Below are positions 16,326-26,380 of a DNA stretch of 64,000 nucleotides, piece by piece. The notes below the pieces were generated by a model that made no database searches, was not told the DNA's origin, and was given only the letters and a program-made list of their open reading frames with translations. Source of the stretch: Dermatophilaceae bacterium Sec6.4 (GTDB lineage: Bacteria > Actinomycetota > Actinomycetes > Actinomycetales > Dermatophilaceae); assembly GCA_039636865.1 (NCBI GenBank), contig CP144172.1, positions 868,001 through 932,000 on the forward strand. The letters run 5' to 3'. The position numbers and the translations under genes were made by a program. The stretch's first letter is position 1. Each line of letters opens with the position of its first letter.

Positions 16326-18134
16326 ATGAACACACCAACCCCCTCCCCTTACTCAGATCCGCGTCACGCACCGCCGGTCGGCCCCCGCCCACCGGCGGTT
16401 CCCTATGTGCGGGCCGGTCAGCCGCAGAACCCGTACGCCCAGCAGGAACGCAACCCTTACGCCCAGCAGGCCAACTTCCAGCAGGGTGGCGAGCCCCAGT
16501 GGCGAGGCCCCCAGCAGCCGCGGGGCCACGTCCCACCTACCCTGCCGCGCAATGTGGCGCCCACCGAGCCGCGGACCCCTTGGTGGCAGCGCGACGGCGT
16601 CATCAGCAAGCTTCTTGCTGGTCTCGGTGTATTCATCACCCTTATCGGTGTCGTGATGATGCTGGTGCTCGCCGCACAGGCAGGTTTCTTCGGCCCCGCT
16701 GCCCGGGTCGGTGCGGGCGCCACGCTGTCGATTCTGCTGATCGCGGGCAGCACCTGGCTCTACACCCGTGAGGGCGGCCGCACCGGCGCCATTGCGTTGG
16801 CAACCACCGGCTTTGCCGGCCTCTTCGTGGTCGTGGTCTCGATGACGAGCTACTACCACTGGCTGCGCCCCGCCACTGGCCTGGTCGTCGCCGGTTTCAT
16901 CGCCGTCGCCGCGGTCGCTCTCTCGACCTACTGGCGCTCCCAGCCGATGACGATCATGGCCTTCGCCGCAATCGCCGGTCTGGCTCCGTTCATCACGCAG
17001 GGCGTGACCCCCATGCTGCTGGGCTTCCTGCTCCTGCTGCAGGCCGCCGGCATCGCGCCGGAGAAATTACGCGGCTGGACGGCTGTCGCCCCGGTCCGCA
17101 CCGTGCCCGTGGTCCTGGCGTTGCTCGCCGCCCAGCTCGGGGAATTGGACGGTTCCTTCCAGCTCCGCCTTGGCGCCGCCGCGGCATGCGCGCTGCTTGG
17201 CCTGGTGTCTGCCCTCGTTCACATCGACAAGGATGAATGGGCAACCGCCATCGTGTATGTCGTTGCTTCGCTGCCGATCGTGGTTGCGCTGCCGACCCTC
17301 GAGCGTCCCTACAGCATCGTGGCCGCAGCTCTGGTCGCAGTCCTGACCATTGTCGCGATGGTCGTTGCTCGACCGCTCGGCACTGTGACGATGTCCGCCG
17401 GTGCCGTCATTGCCAGCTTGGCTGCGCTCGCGGCCTGTGTCTCCACCACCCGCGGACACCTGCTTCCGGCCATGATCGCGATCGTCGCACTCGGCCTGTT
17501 GTCGGCCGCACACCAGCAGCGGTCGCTGCCGGTATGGGGGATCGGGGTGTTGTTCACCGCCATCGCCGCCCTGGTCCAGGTAGCTCACCTGCGGGTATCG
17601 GTCATCGCCGATTCGACCTACGCCGTGAACACTGTCGGCGCGCTCGATGCAATCTCGGGCCTGGCCGTGGCGGCAGCAATACTCGCCATCCTGTGGTCCG
17701 CCCGGCGGGTTCTGCCGGCCAGCGCCCAGGTGCCTGCCCTTGTCCTGGCCCCGCTGCCCGGCCTCTGGAGCGTTCTGGTTTCACTCCTGTCCGCCGGGGT
17801 GGCAATCGGCGGACTTGATGGATACCACGCAGCGCAGTTGCTCATCTCCGCCTTGCTGATGGCCGCAGCGATGGTCGCCCTGAACGCCGGGCTTCGTCCC
17901 GAGAGCAACACCGGGGCCTGCACGGTCGTCGGCCTGGCCCTGGTGGCCGGCGCGCTGGCCAAGCTGTTCCTCTACGACCTGGCCGCCCTGGACGGTCTGA
18001 TCCGCGCCGGTTCATTCATGGCCGTCGGTCTGCTGCTTCTGGCAGCCGGCACCCGATACGCCCAGGCGGTCGCCCGCCGTACCCGGACTGCGCCTGCCGC
18101 TGAAGGGACGGCAACGAATCAGCCGATCGGCTGA
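16326..18134 (+). CDS. Large multi-pass membrane protein, DUF2339-like
   Basis: A 602-residue protein. The first 80 residues are polar and rich in Pro, Gln and Asn (repeats of NPYAQQ), presumably cytoplasmic. From about residue 95 to the end there are some 14-16 closely spaced hydrophobic segments, as in the DUF2339 family of predicted integral membrane proteins of unknown function. The ATG at 16326 follows GGCTGGGGG. It lies immediately downstream of the macS/macR-type pair with a probable MacR box in front, which fits the known preference of MacR for membrane-protein targets. It ends before a strong hairpin. Confidence 0.7.
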   Translation: MNTPTPSPYSDPRHAPPVGPRPPAVPYVRAGQPQNPYAQQERNPYAQQANFQQGGEPQWRGPQQPRGHVPPTLPRNVAPTEPRTPWWQRDGVISKLLAGLGVFITLIGVVMMLVLAAQAGFFGPAARVGAGATLSILLIAGSTWLYTREGGRTGAIALATTGFAGLFVVVVSMTSYYHWLRPATGLVVAGFIAVAAVALSTYWRSQPMTIMAFAAIAGLAPFITQGVTPMLLGFLLLLQAAGIAPEKLRGWTAVAPVRTVPVVLALLAAQLGELDGSFQLRLGAAAACALLGLVSALVHIDKDEWATAIVYVVASLPIVVALPTLERPYSIVAAALVAVLTIVAMVVARPLGTVTMSAGAVIASLAALAACVSTTRGHLLPAMIAIVALGLLSAAHQQRSLPVWGIGVLFTAIAALVQVAHLRVSVIADSTYAVNTVGALDAISGLAVAAAILAILWSARRVLPASAQVPALVLAPLPGLWSVLVSLLSAGVAIGGLDGYHAAQLLISALLMAAAMVALNAGLRPESNTGACTVVGLALVAGALAKLFLYDLAALDGLIRAGSFMAVGLLLLAAGTRYAQAVARRTRTAPAAEGTATNQPIG

Positions 18135-18160
18135 GCGAAGACCCGTGGGAGGGGGAGCAC

Positions 18161-18190
18161 AGGGCCGGTGACCATTGGGTCACCGGCCCT
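18161..18190 (+). terminator. Hairpin terminator after the DUF2339-like gene
   Basis: A perfect 13-base stem (AGGGCCGGTGACC) with the loop ATTG, 26 bases after the stop at 18134. There is no T-run, as is usual for actinobacterial terminators. Confidence 0.65.
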
Positions 18191-18235
18191 GCTGTGTGGT
18201 GCGGGGGCTGCGTTGTTGTGCGGCAGGATCAAGGG

Positions 18236-18955
18236 GTGACGAGCGACGTGCTGGAGCAGCTGACCGGGTTGGGTCCGTTCTTCGCGCTCGACTCACATCA
18301 GTCTGCGTGCACATCGCCGTGGCAACCCCTGGCATCGTTGCTGGAGGCTGCGATGCTCGAGCGCCGCACCGCGGTTGTCGCTCGAAGTCTGGCCTCTGGG
18401 GCGGGGCTCGATCCCGAGCAGGTAGAGGCACGGGTCGCCGGCTCGGTGTCTCAGCTGGGTTTGATGGCACGCCTGGTGGCGCCGTGGCTGGGTCTGGCGG
18501 CCCTTGGTTCGCCACCGCCGATGCAGCTGGCCGATCTGCGCTGGATTCCAGCGGCTGGTAGCGGGTTTGCACTGTCGATGGACTCAACGGTGCTCCGGTC
18601 GGGGCGCACCTTGTCGCTGGCGGATTCGGTGGTGGTGGTCACCGAGGCGCTGCTCGCGCCCGTGGTGCAGGCGATCGGCGGGTCACCCCAGGTGCTGTGG
18701 GGCAATGTCGCGTCGGCCGCCAACGGGGCGGTGTCCGCGTCCCGCTCTACGCGGCCGGACCTGACCGCAGCAATGCGGCGCGCAGCAACGGTGCTTATCG
18801 AGGCGCTGCCGCTTGCGCAGATGTACACCGGCGAGGTCGGAGGGGCCGGCTTCAGGCGCCGTAGCTGCTGCCTGCTCTACCGGGTGGGCGCCGCCTCACC
18901 CCGGGCGGTGTGCGGCGACTGCGTGCTGATGCGGCGTGGCCCGCGATTCACCTGA
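18236..18955 (+). CDS. FhuF-like (2Fe-2S) protein, possible ferric-siderophore reductase
   Basis: A 239-residue cytoplasmic protein. The C-terminus holds the cluster motif RRSCCLLYRVGAASPRAVCG, then DCV: two adjacent cysteines, ten residues, Cys-x2-Cys, which is the signature of the FhuF [2Fe-2S] C-terminal domain. The rest matches the loose FhuF/IucA-like fold in length and in a mid-protein WGNVASAANG segment. FhuF reduces ferric siderophores to release iron. No siderophore uptake genes are adjacent, so the substrate is unknown. The GTG start at 18236 follows AAGGG; it converges on the DedA gene. Confidence 0.72.
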   Translation: MTSDVLEQLTGLGPFFALDSHQSACTSPWQPLASLLEAAMLERRTAVVARSLASGAGLDPEQVEARVAGSVSQLGLMARLVAPWLGLAALGSPPPMQLADLRWIPAAGSGFALSMDSTVLRSGRTLSLADSVVVVTEALLAPVVQAIGGSPQVLWGNVASAANGAVSASRSTRPDLTAAMRRAATVLIEALPLAQMYTGEVGGAGFRRRSCCLLYRVGAASPRAVCGDCVLMRRGPRFT

Positions 18956-18967
18956 TGTCTATCGCGG

Positions 18968-18984
18968 GGTCCTGCTCCAGGACC
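18968..18984. terminator. Short hairpin between convergent genes
   Basis: Seven-base perfect stem GGTCCTG/CAGGACC with a CTC loop, 12 bases after the Fe-S protein stop. It is weak and may only assist termination. Confidence 0.3.
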
Positions 18985-19004
18985 GCCGGGTAGTCCCTTC
19001 CGTC

Positions 19005-19691
19005 TTAGTCCTTACCGACGACGTCATGAGCGGCCTCGCCGGCCTCCTGCGCAATGGCCTTGCTGGCTTTGCGGTGCCGCATCCACTCGAACGCGACCGG
19101 CAGCAGCGACAGCAGCACGACCGCCATGATCGCGACGTCGATGTTCTTGCCCAACCCTGGGAAGGTCTTTCCCAGGGCGAGTCCGGCAAGCATGACAACG
19201 GCTACCCAGAGCACAGCGCCCACGGCGCTCCAGGTGAAGAAGCGTTTGCGATCCATTCGCGAAGCACCGGCGACCAGCGTGATGAAGGTACGCACGATGG
19301 GTACGAACCGGCCGATGACCAGCGCTTTGTTGCCGTGATGGTCGAAGAACGCACTGGTCTGGTCGAAGTATTTGCGCTTGACGATCCGCCCGTCGCGCTC
19401 GTAGAGCCGCCCACCGGCCAAGCGGCCGATCTCATACCCTGCGACGTTGCCCGCGAACGCCGAGATCATCAACAGCGGCATGGTCTGCCAGATCGGCAGG
19501 TCGAAACCACTGGTCGCCGAGGTGGCCGTGAACAGGCCGATGGAGAAGAGCAACGAGTCACCAGGCAGGATCGGGAAGAGCACTCCGCACTCGATGAAGA
19601 CGATCAACATGCAGATCCAGAAGAACGCGCCGCCGAAGTTGGCGAGCAGGTAATTGGGGTCCATGAACGCTGGGCCGAGGGAGTGCATCAC
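19005..19691 (-). CDS. DedA family membrane protein
   Basis: A 228-residue inner-membrane protein with the VTT/SNARE-associated domain. The motif GDSLLFSIGLF, the GNVAGYEIGRLAG block and the key FVPIVRTFITLVAGASRM segment, with the essential arginines, are all present. Family members act in lipid carrier recycling or lipid flipping and in tolerance to envelope stress. Five or so hydrophobic segments end in a charged C-terminal tail. Start at 19691 (MMHSLG) could move to the later Met (MDPNYL). It appears to be a single-gene unit upstream of the Eis-like gene's stop. Confidence 0.88.
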   Translation of the reverse strand: MMHSLGPAFMDPNYLLANFGGAFFWICMLIVFIECGVLFPILPGDSLLFSIGLFTATSATSGFDLPIWQTMPLLMISAFAGNVAGYEIGRLAGGRLYERDGRIVKRKYFDQTSAFFDHHGNKALVIGRFVPIVRTFITLVAGASRMDRKRFFTWSAVGAVLWVAVVMLAGLALGKTFPGLGKNIDVAIMAVVLLSLLPVAFEWMRHRKASKAIAQEAGEAAHDVVGKD

Positions 19692-19773
19692 GCCGCCAAG
19701 GTTACGGGCTGCGGGCTGTGCCGGGGCTGTGCCGACTGCGCACCCGAGGCGGGTCAGTCAGCCGGCGTGCCAC

Positions 19774-21054
19774 TCAGAAGTGGTCGGGGCAGTGCGGCGC
19801 CCGGTCCCATTTGAAGGCTGCGGACGCAGTTCGCACCGCTCCGGGCGAATGCTCGGTAACCCGACCGGCGCGCTGCAGGTCCACGAAGGACGTGCCGCCG
19901 AGGTAGCAGGACGCGAGCTCGCACGCCCCCATCGACAGGTCGGGTGCGTCATCGGTGCGGTTGACCTCGGCCCGTCCGTCCGCGATCCGCACCCGGTAGC
20001 GCCCTGCCAGGTCGGCCAGGATGGGATCGGACAGCTGCAGGACGACATCGGCGTCTGTGGAGTACGCCCGTGCTGCCAGAGCCGTGTGCACGTCGAGGAT
20101 GCGCAGGTACAGGCCGTCGACCGGTCGAGTCTGCAGGGCTCGGGGGTCTGCGAGCAGATGCAGCAACGGTTCGTCGACGGCTGCCGACGGACTGCTGAAC
20201 GACTGGGCCAGATCGACATCGAGCTGGTGGCGCCACAGACCGGCGTACGCCGAGGGGGTAATCGCGAGGACCGGTCCGATCTTCACCTCGCCGTCCGGTC
20301 CGGAGGTCGACCAGTGCGGTTTGACCGCAAACGAGCCGACGCCGTCGACCTGACCGCCACCGTCGTAATGCACCACGTAGCGCCGTGCGGCGAACCCTGC
20401 TCGATCCTTCTCCGGATCCCAGGTTTCCAGGTCCCACCAGTCGCCCGCTCGATCGAACATGCCGGGTTGCTGGGCACGGACAACTTCCCAGACCGGTTTC
20501 GCGGCGGCGAGCCACTGGTCGGCATCGACCTCGACGGTGGACCCGGAGGTGGGAACCTCCGGGACGAATGAGCTACGCGCGGTCTGCCCGCCCAGTTCAG
20601 CACTCCAGGCGGCCACCCCGTATCCGAAACGGCCGTAGATGGATGATTCGCTCGCCCACAGGGCCGCCATCGGCGCACCCTGTCCCGCGACGGTCTCCAA
20701 TTGGTGGCGCATCATCGTCCGTAACAGACCCCGGCGCCGGTATGAGGGTGAGACAGTCACGTCCGAGACGGCTGCACAGCGCAGTTGCCCGTCGCCCGGG
20801 ATACCCAGCATCCGGTCGGTACTCGACGCGGTGGAGACCCACTCGTCGCCGACCCGCATACCGAAGCAGCCGGCGCGGGGGAAGAGGCGGCGGCCGAGGT
20901 CGGCCCAGTCGGGATTGACCGCTTCATGGAACCCGTGTTGAACGTGCTCCTGCCAGGCACCCCAGGTGTCCTGCGCGACGTAGGTCAGTTTGGGATCAGC
21001 CAGGTGCGGGGGTTCGGGCAGTGCAGCGGCGCGGGGCGTGGTGGCGGCGGACAT
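19774..21054 (-). CDS. Eis-like GNAT N-acetyltransferase
   Basis: A 426-residue acetyltransferase of the Eis (enhanced intracellular survival) family. The N-terminal GNAT domain shows the acetyl-CoA loop SPSYRRRGLLRTMMRHQLE, followed by ASESSIYGRFGYGVA, highly typical of Eis. The C-terminal half corresponds to the second GNAT-like and SCP2-like domains, ending in the family's free carboxy-terminal aromatic residue (DHF). Eis proteins acetylate amines of aminoglycosides or lysines in proteins; the substrate here is unknown. Length is normal. A G-family hairpin lies upstream, between it and the TM2 gene. Confidence 0.85.
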   Translation of the reverse strand: MSAATTPRAAALPEPPHLADPKLTYVAQDTWGAWQEHVQHGFHEAVNPDWADLGRRLFPRAGCFGMRVGDEWVSTASSTDRMLGIPGDGQLRCAAVSDVTVSPSYRRRGLLRTMMRHQLETVAGQGAPMAALWASESSIYGRFGYGVAAWSAELGGQTARSSFVPEVPTSGSTVEVDADQWLAAAKPVWEVVRAQQPGMFDRAGDWWDLETWDPEKDRAGFAARRYVVHYDGGGQVDGVGSFAVKPHWSTSGPDGEVKIGPVLAITPSAYAGLWRHQLDVDLAQSFSSPSAAVDEPLLHLLADPRALQTRPVDGLYLRILDVHTALAARAYSTDADVVLQLSDPILADLAGRYRVRIADGRAEVNRTDDAPDLSMGACELASCYLGGTSFVDLQRAGRVTEHSPGAVRTASAAFKWDRAPHCPDHF

Positions 21055-21109
21055 GGGACCATCTCAGTGGTTTCGAGCACTGCGCGCCACTTTGCCTGTC
21101 CGCCGGCAT

Positions 21110-21175
21110 CCGCACAGGAGTTGTGTGAACGGGTGCGCCCTATTGAGCGCGCCCGTTCACACAACTTCTGTGCGG
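21110..21175. repeat. G-family hairpin, copy 1
   Basis: Imperfect inverted repeat with 29-base arms (two non-Watson-Crick positions, one of them G-U) around the loop CCTATTGA. On the minus strand the apex reads GCGCGCTCAATAGGGCGC, and the outer part contains GTTGTGTGAACGG. It starts four bases after the stop of the TM2 gene at 21180 and may end that transcript. The apex and the TCACACAACT flank recur at 42097. Confidence 0.75.
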
Positions 21176-21179
21176 CAGG

Positions 21180-21746
21180 TCAGGCGAGAGCCTTGCCGTC
21201 GACGTCGGGGAACTTGCGCACCGCAATCAGGATGATGTCGACGATGTGCCAGATTCCGCACCCACCGCAGGTCAGCAGTTTGGCCACGCCGAGTCCGGTC
21301 TGCCCGACAAAGAATCGGTCCACCCCGAGGCTGCCCAGGAAGATCGACAGCAGAAGAGTCGTCAACCACTCACGCTGGGAGAACACGCCGGGGATCTGCC
21401 GGGCGGCGAGTTGCACGCCGTTGCCCGTCCGCACGATCGTGTCGCCGCGCAGTGTGCCGTCGGTTGCCAGACGCTGGCAGTCTGCCGGGCTCAGCGGCCC
21501 GCGCTCAGCTCCATCGATGAACGCGAAATACACCTCGCTGTAGCCACCCTGCTGGCCATAGCCACCCTGCCCGTACCCATCCTGTTGCGGCCCGTCCTGT
21601 TGCGGCCCGTGCGCATACCCACCTCGTGGCGGCCCGCCCTGTTCATACCTGCTCCGGTCCTGCCCACCCCGGTCGGGCTCGCCCTGTCCGGAGGGCTTGT
21701 TCAGGTCCGGGCCAGATGGCCCGCCGTAGGGATCATCGCTGCTCAT
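21180..21746 (-). CDS. GYF-like and TM2 domain membrane protein
   Basis: A 188-residue protein in three parts. Residues 1-70 are low in complexity, rich in Gly, Gln, Pro, Tyr and Asp (repeated GPQQDG and GYGQ). Residues about 72-120 ([14 protein letters not shown]...) look like a GYF_2 domain, which binds proline-rich peptides. The C-terminal 60 residues are a TM2 domain: two membrane segments with [20 protein letters not shown] and [14 protein letters not shown]. The ATG at 21746 follows GAAGGACAG. Function is unknown; the GYF-like domain might bind the protein's own or another Pro-rich tail. Confidence 0.8.
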   Translation of the reverse strand: MSSDDPYGGPSGPDLNKPSGQGEPDRGGQDRSRYEQGGPPRGGYAHGPQQDGPQQDGYGQGGYGQQGGYSEVYFAFIDGAERGPLSPADCQRLATDGTLRGDTIVRTGNGVQLAARQIPGVFSQREWLTTLLLSIFLGSLGVDRFFVGQTGLGVAKLLTCGGCGIWHIVDIILIAVRKFPDVDGKALA

Positions 21747-21847
21747 CTGCTGTCCTTCGGTACTCGAGGGGATGTCGCCTACGTCCGATGGGCGGGGGCA
21801 GCCATGCGTTCCCTGGTTTTGACGGGCAAGCATGGCACGCTTCGGGC

Positions 21848-22522
21848 GTGAGCGAAGCGGCGGAAATACCCGAAATCGGAGTAGGGCCGTGGGCGGATTC
21901 GCCGCCGGTCACCCCAGATGGTGCGCCGGACCCCAGATACGACCCCGATCTGCTGCGGGATGGTGATCGGCGCAATGTCGCGGACCCCTACCGGTACTGG
22001 ACGATGGCCGCCATCGTGGCCGACCTGGACAACCGGCGTCATGACTTCCATATAGCCATCGAGAACTGGGGCCACGACTTCAACATCGGGTCCGTGGTGC
22101 GCACTGCCAATGCGTTCAACGCGAGCGCCTTCCACATCGTGGGCAAACGGCGCTGGAACAGGCGCGGAGCCATGGTCACCGATCGCTACCAGCACGAATT
22201 CCACCACGTTGATGCACCCGAGCTTGCTCGCTGGGCGCGTGAGGACGCGGGCGGCATCCCGTTGATCGGGATCGACAATCTGCCCGGGTCGGTGCCTTTG
22301 GAAAGCTATGACCTGCCGCGGGCCTGCGTGCTGGTGTTCGGACAGGAGGGGCCCGGGTTGAGTGCGCCGATGCGCAGCCATTGCGAGGCGGTTCTGCACA
22401 TCGAACAGTTCGGGTCGACCCGCTCGATCAACGCCGGCGCAGCAGCCGCGATCGCGATGCACGCCTGGGTCCGACGGCACGTCTTCGACCAGCACCCCCG
22501 ACTCGTGACCGTGCAAGACTGA
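21848..22522 (+). CDS. SpoU/TrmH family RNA 2'-O-methyltransferase
   Basis: A 224-residue SPOUT-class, SAM-dependent methyltransferase acting on rRNA or tRNA ribose. The three family motifs are present: [13 protein letters not shown] (motif 1), [12 protein letters not shown] (motif 2) and [15 protein letters not shown] (motif 3), which form the knotted SAM site. There is an N-terminal extension of about 50 polar residues. The GTG at 21848 was chosen since upstream in-frame sequence is antisense to the TM2 gene; the exact start is not certain. It precedes the aldolase gene by 67 bases. The target nucleotide is unknown. Confidence 0.85.
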   Translation: MSEAAEIPEIGVGPWADSPPVTPDGAPDPRYDPDLLRDGDRRNVADPYRYWTMAAIVADLDNRRHDFHIAIENWGHDFNIGSVVRTANAFNASAFHIVGKRRWNRRGAMVTDRYQHEFHHVDAPELARWAREDAGGIPLIGIDNLPGSVPLESYDLPRACVLVFGQEGPGLSAPMRSHCEAVLHIEQFGSTRSINAGAAAAIAMHAWVRRHVFDQHPRLVTVQD

Positions 22523-22589
22523 CGAAGAACCGGCAGGTAGCGACATCGCCGGAAATTCAACGTCGCCATTCGACACTGGGAGTGATCAG

Positions 22590-23615
22590 ATGCCTATCGC
22601 AACGCCCGAGATCTACGCCGACATGCTGGACCGTGCCAAGAAGGGCGGATTCGCCTACCCGGCGATCAATATCTCCAGCAGTCAGACCTTCAATGCCGCC
22701 ATCAAGGGATTTGCCGACGCCGGCAGCGACGGCATCATCCAGGTCTCGACCGGCGGGTCGGAGTACTTTTCCGGCCAGGGCGTGAAGGAGATGGTGACCG
22801 GCTCATTGGCGATGTCGGCGTTCGCGCACGAGATCGCCAAGAAGTACGACATCAACATCGCGCTGCACACCGATCACTGCCCGAAGGACAAGTTGGACGG
22901 CCTGGTCCGCCCGCTGCTCGAGGCCTCGATCCAGCGGGTGAAGGAGGGCGGTCTGCCTTATTTCCAATCGCACATGTGGGACGGATCGGCCATCCCGTTG
23001 GATGAGAACCTGCAGATCGCCGAAGAACTGCTCGAGAAGTGCAAAGCCGCCCGCATCATCCTGGAGATCGAGGTGGGTGTCGTCGGGGGTGAAGAGGACG
23101 GCGTCGAGGGCGGCGGCGGCGAGCAGCTCTACTCCACGACCGAGGACGCGATCGCGACGGCTAAGGCGCTCGGCCTCGGCGATGACGGCTACTACATGAC
23201 CGCGCTGACCTTCGGGAACGTGCACGGCGTCTACAAGCCGGGCAACGTGAAGTTGCGCCCGAAGGTGCTGCGCGACGCGCAGGCTGCGGTCCACAAGGAG
23301 TTCAAGACGACCGATGACAAGCCGTTCCACCTGGTCTTCCACGGCGGCTCCGGTTCGGCCAAGGAAGACATCGAGGAGGCCGTGTCGTACGGCGTCGTGA
23401 AGATGAATGTCGACACTGACACCCAGTACGCCTTCACCCGCCCGGTCGCGGGCTGGATGATCGGCAACTACGACGGTGTCCTGAAGATCGACGACGAGGT
23501 CGGCGACAAGAAGAAGTACGACCCACGAGCTTGGGGCAAAGCCGGTGAGGCCGGTATGAGCGCGCGGGTCATCGAGGCCTGCGAGAGTCTGGGCTCCGCG
23601 GGCAAGCACGTCTGA
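22590..23615 (+). CDS. fbaA: Class II fructose-bisphosphate aldolase
   Basis: Zn-dependent aldolase of 341 residues, cleaving fructose 1,6-bisphosphate in glycolysis and gluconeogenesis. The catalytic and metal block ALHTDHCPKD (His93, Asp95, His96), the Glu-rich GVVGGEEDGVEG loop and the glycine-rich phosphate site FHGGSGSAKEDI are intact. Length and sequence fit the class IIA type of actinobacteria. The ATG at 22590 follows GGGAGTGATCAG. A strong hairpin begins five bases after the stop, and the DUF3151 gene follows, a pairing common in actinobacteria. Confidence 0.95.
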   Translation: MPIATPEIYADMLDRAKKGGFAYPAINISSSQTFNAAIKGFADAGSDGIIQVSTGGSEYFSGQGVKEMVTGSLAMSAFAHEIAKKYDINIALHTDHCPKDKLDGLVRPLLEASIQRVKEGGLPYFQSHMWDGSAIPLDENLQIAEELLEKCKAARIILEIEVGVVGGEEDGVEGGGGEQLYSTTEDAIATAKALGLGDDGYYMTALTFGNVHGVYKPGNVKLRPKVLRDAQAAVHKEFKTTDDKPFHLVFHGGSGSAKEDIEEAVSYGVVKMNVDTDTQYAFTRPVAGWMIGNYDGVLKIDDEVGDKKKYDPRAWGKAGEAGMSARVIEACESLGSAGKHV

Positions 23616-23620
23616 CCGCT

Positions 23621-23666
23621 GTCGGTAGCAGCTGCGCGCTCGACGGGGCGCGCGGCTGCTACCGAC
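23621..23666. repeat. G-family hairpin, copy 2, after fbaA
   Basis: 19-base arms with one G-U pair, left arm GTCGGTAGCAGCTGCGCGC, 8-base loop, followed by GTTTCGG. It probably terminates fbaA. The left arm's GTCGGTAGCA and GCGCGCTC also occur in the hairpin at 24131. Confidence 0.75.
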
Positions 23667-23704
23667 GTTTCGGCGCGGCGCGTCTGGTGAGTGAAGATAG
23701 GCAG

Positions 23705-24109
23705 GTGACTGACAACCTGCTCGGTATCCCCGAGACCCGTTTGCCGCTCGACCCGGCCGCTGCTCTGCTTGACAGCGGAGCCGACCCCACCGAGGTCGCG
23801 CGCGCCCACCCCACGTCGTCCCTGGCGTGGGCCGAGCTCGCCGAGCGCGCCCTCGATGCGGGTGAGACGGTGCAGGCTTACGCCTATGCGCGCACCGGCT
23901 ACCACCGCGCGTTGGACGCGCTGCGTAAGTCCGGTTGGCGCGGGCAGGGTCCGGTTCCGTGGGAGCACGTACCGAACCGCGGCTTCCTACGCGCACTGGC
24001 TGCCCTCGCGCGGGCTGCGGGGATCATCGGCGAGGTCGACGAGCAACGCCGTTGCGCCGACTTCCTACGCGACTCCAGCGCATCCGGTGCTCGCGAGTTG
24101 GGCCTGTAG
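23705..24109 (+). CDS. DUF3151 protein
   Basis: A 134-residue soluble protein of the actinobacterial DUF3151 family, function unknown. It is helical and TPR-like: repeated Ala/Leu-rich helices and the conserved block SSLAWAELAERAL, AYAYARTGYHRALDALRKSGWRGQGPVPW and NRGFLRALAAL are seen in pieces of these lengths. It lies right after fbaA, as in many relatives, suggesting a link with central carbon metabolism that has not been shown. The GTG at 23705 follows AGATAGGCAG. G-family hairpins flank it on both sides. Confidence 0.8.
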   Translation: MTDNLLGIPETRLPLDPAAALLDSGADPTEVARAHPTSSLAWAELAERALDAGETVQAYAYARTGYHRALDALRKSGWRGQGPVPWEHVPNRGFLRALAALARAAGIIGEVDEQRRCADFLRDSSASGARELGL

Positions 24110-24130
24110 CGGCTAGACCCTCAGCACAGT

Positions 24131-24171
24131 CGGTAGCACGGCGCGCTCTATACAGCGCGCCTGTGCTGCCG
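24131..24171. repeat. G-family hairpin, copy 3
   Basis: Arms CGGTAGCACGGCGCGCT and AGCGCGCCTGTGCTGCCG pair with one bulged base and one G-U; loop CTATAC region. It lies between the convergent DUF3151 and NTF2-like genes and could terminate both. Confidence 0.7.
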
Positions 24172-24195
24172 AGGTTACTTAGCTACAAAGGTGGC

Positions 24196-24624
24196 TCAGA
24201 CGAGGCCGCGGGCCACCAGGCCTTCGTACACTGCGGCGCCCAGCGCGTCTGCGGCGGAACGGGGCCGGATCATCACGGTGAATGTCTCGATCGTGCCGTC
24301 ATCGCCCAGCTCGATCAGATCGATCCCGTGGATCTGGGTCTTGCCGATGCGCGCCCGGAACTCCAGTGTGCCGGCGTGGGCCACGTCTCCGGTTCGAGAT
24401 GTACTCGTGCCGCGCTGGTCACCGACGTAGCGAAAGTCCTCGAAGATCGAGCCGACAACGCTCAAAAGCCCGGCCACCATCTCGCGTCCGGTGAAGGGGT
24501 GGAACTTCACCGGACTGTTGAACTGCACGTCCGGGGCCAACAGAGCCGCGATGCCGGAGTGTTGCCCGGCTTCGACGAAACGCCGGAACTCGTCGATGGC
24601 CGATGGTGAGGGCGTCTGGTCCAT
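24196..24624 (-). CDS. NTF2-like (SnoaL-type) protein
   Basis: A 142-residue protein with the cone-shaped NTF2-like fold: an N-terminal helix (SAIDEFRRFVEAGQHSGIAALLAPDVQFNSP spans residues about 8-38), then a strand-rich region with FTGREMVAGLL and a DLIELGDDGTIETFTVMIRP tail. The group includes small isomerases, cyclases and binding proteins; no catalytic set can be assigned. The ATG at 24624 (MDQTPS) is preferred to the longer frame, which would run into the purA promoter. It is divergent from purA. Confidence 0.75.
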   Translation of the reverse strand: MDQTPSPSAIDEFRRFVEAGQHSGIAALLAPDVQFNSPVKFHPFTGREMVAGLLSVVGSIFEDFRYVGDQRGTSTSRTGDVAHAGTLEFRARIGKTQIHGIDLIELGDDGTIETFTVMIRPRSAADALGAAVYEGLVARGLV

Positions 24625-24654
24625 GCAGCAACGTTCCCACAAGGTGTGTCGTAG

Positions 24655-26267
<1,613 letters not shown>

Positions 26268-26291
26268 CCCCACTGCACCACCCCCAATTCA

Positions 26292-26350
26292 CGCGTTTTT
26301 GGACATGCTCAACGAGTCAGATATGCCTCATTCAGCATGTCCAAAACGCG
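26292..26350. repeat. R-family hairpin, copy 1 (divergent copy)
   Basis: Left arm CGCGTTTTTGGACATGCT, right arm AGCATGTCCAAAACGCG, with a partly paired apex. It lies between convergent genes (stops at 26267 and 26381) and so can terminate both. The TTTGGACATGCT arms are shared with the hairpins at 43420 and 57916. Confidence 0.75.
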
Positions 26351-26380
26351 AGATGGGCTACCGATAAGTCGGACCAAAGC

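Noticed and set aside
18936..19814. A 292-codon plus-strand frame
   Set aside because: Antisense to the DedA gene, whose motifs are clear.
22803..23996. A 397-codon minus-strand frame
   Set aside because: Antisense to fbaA and DUF3151; Arg-rich without family features.
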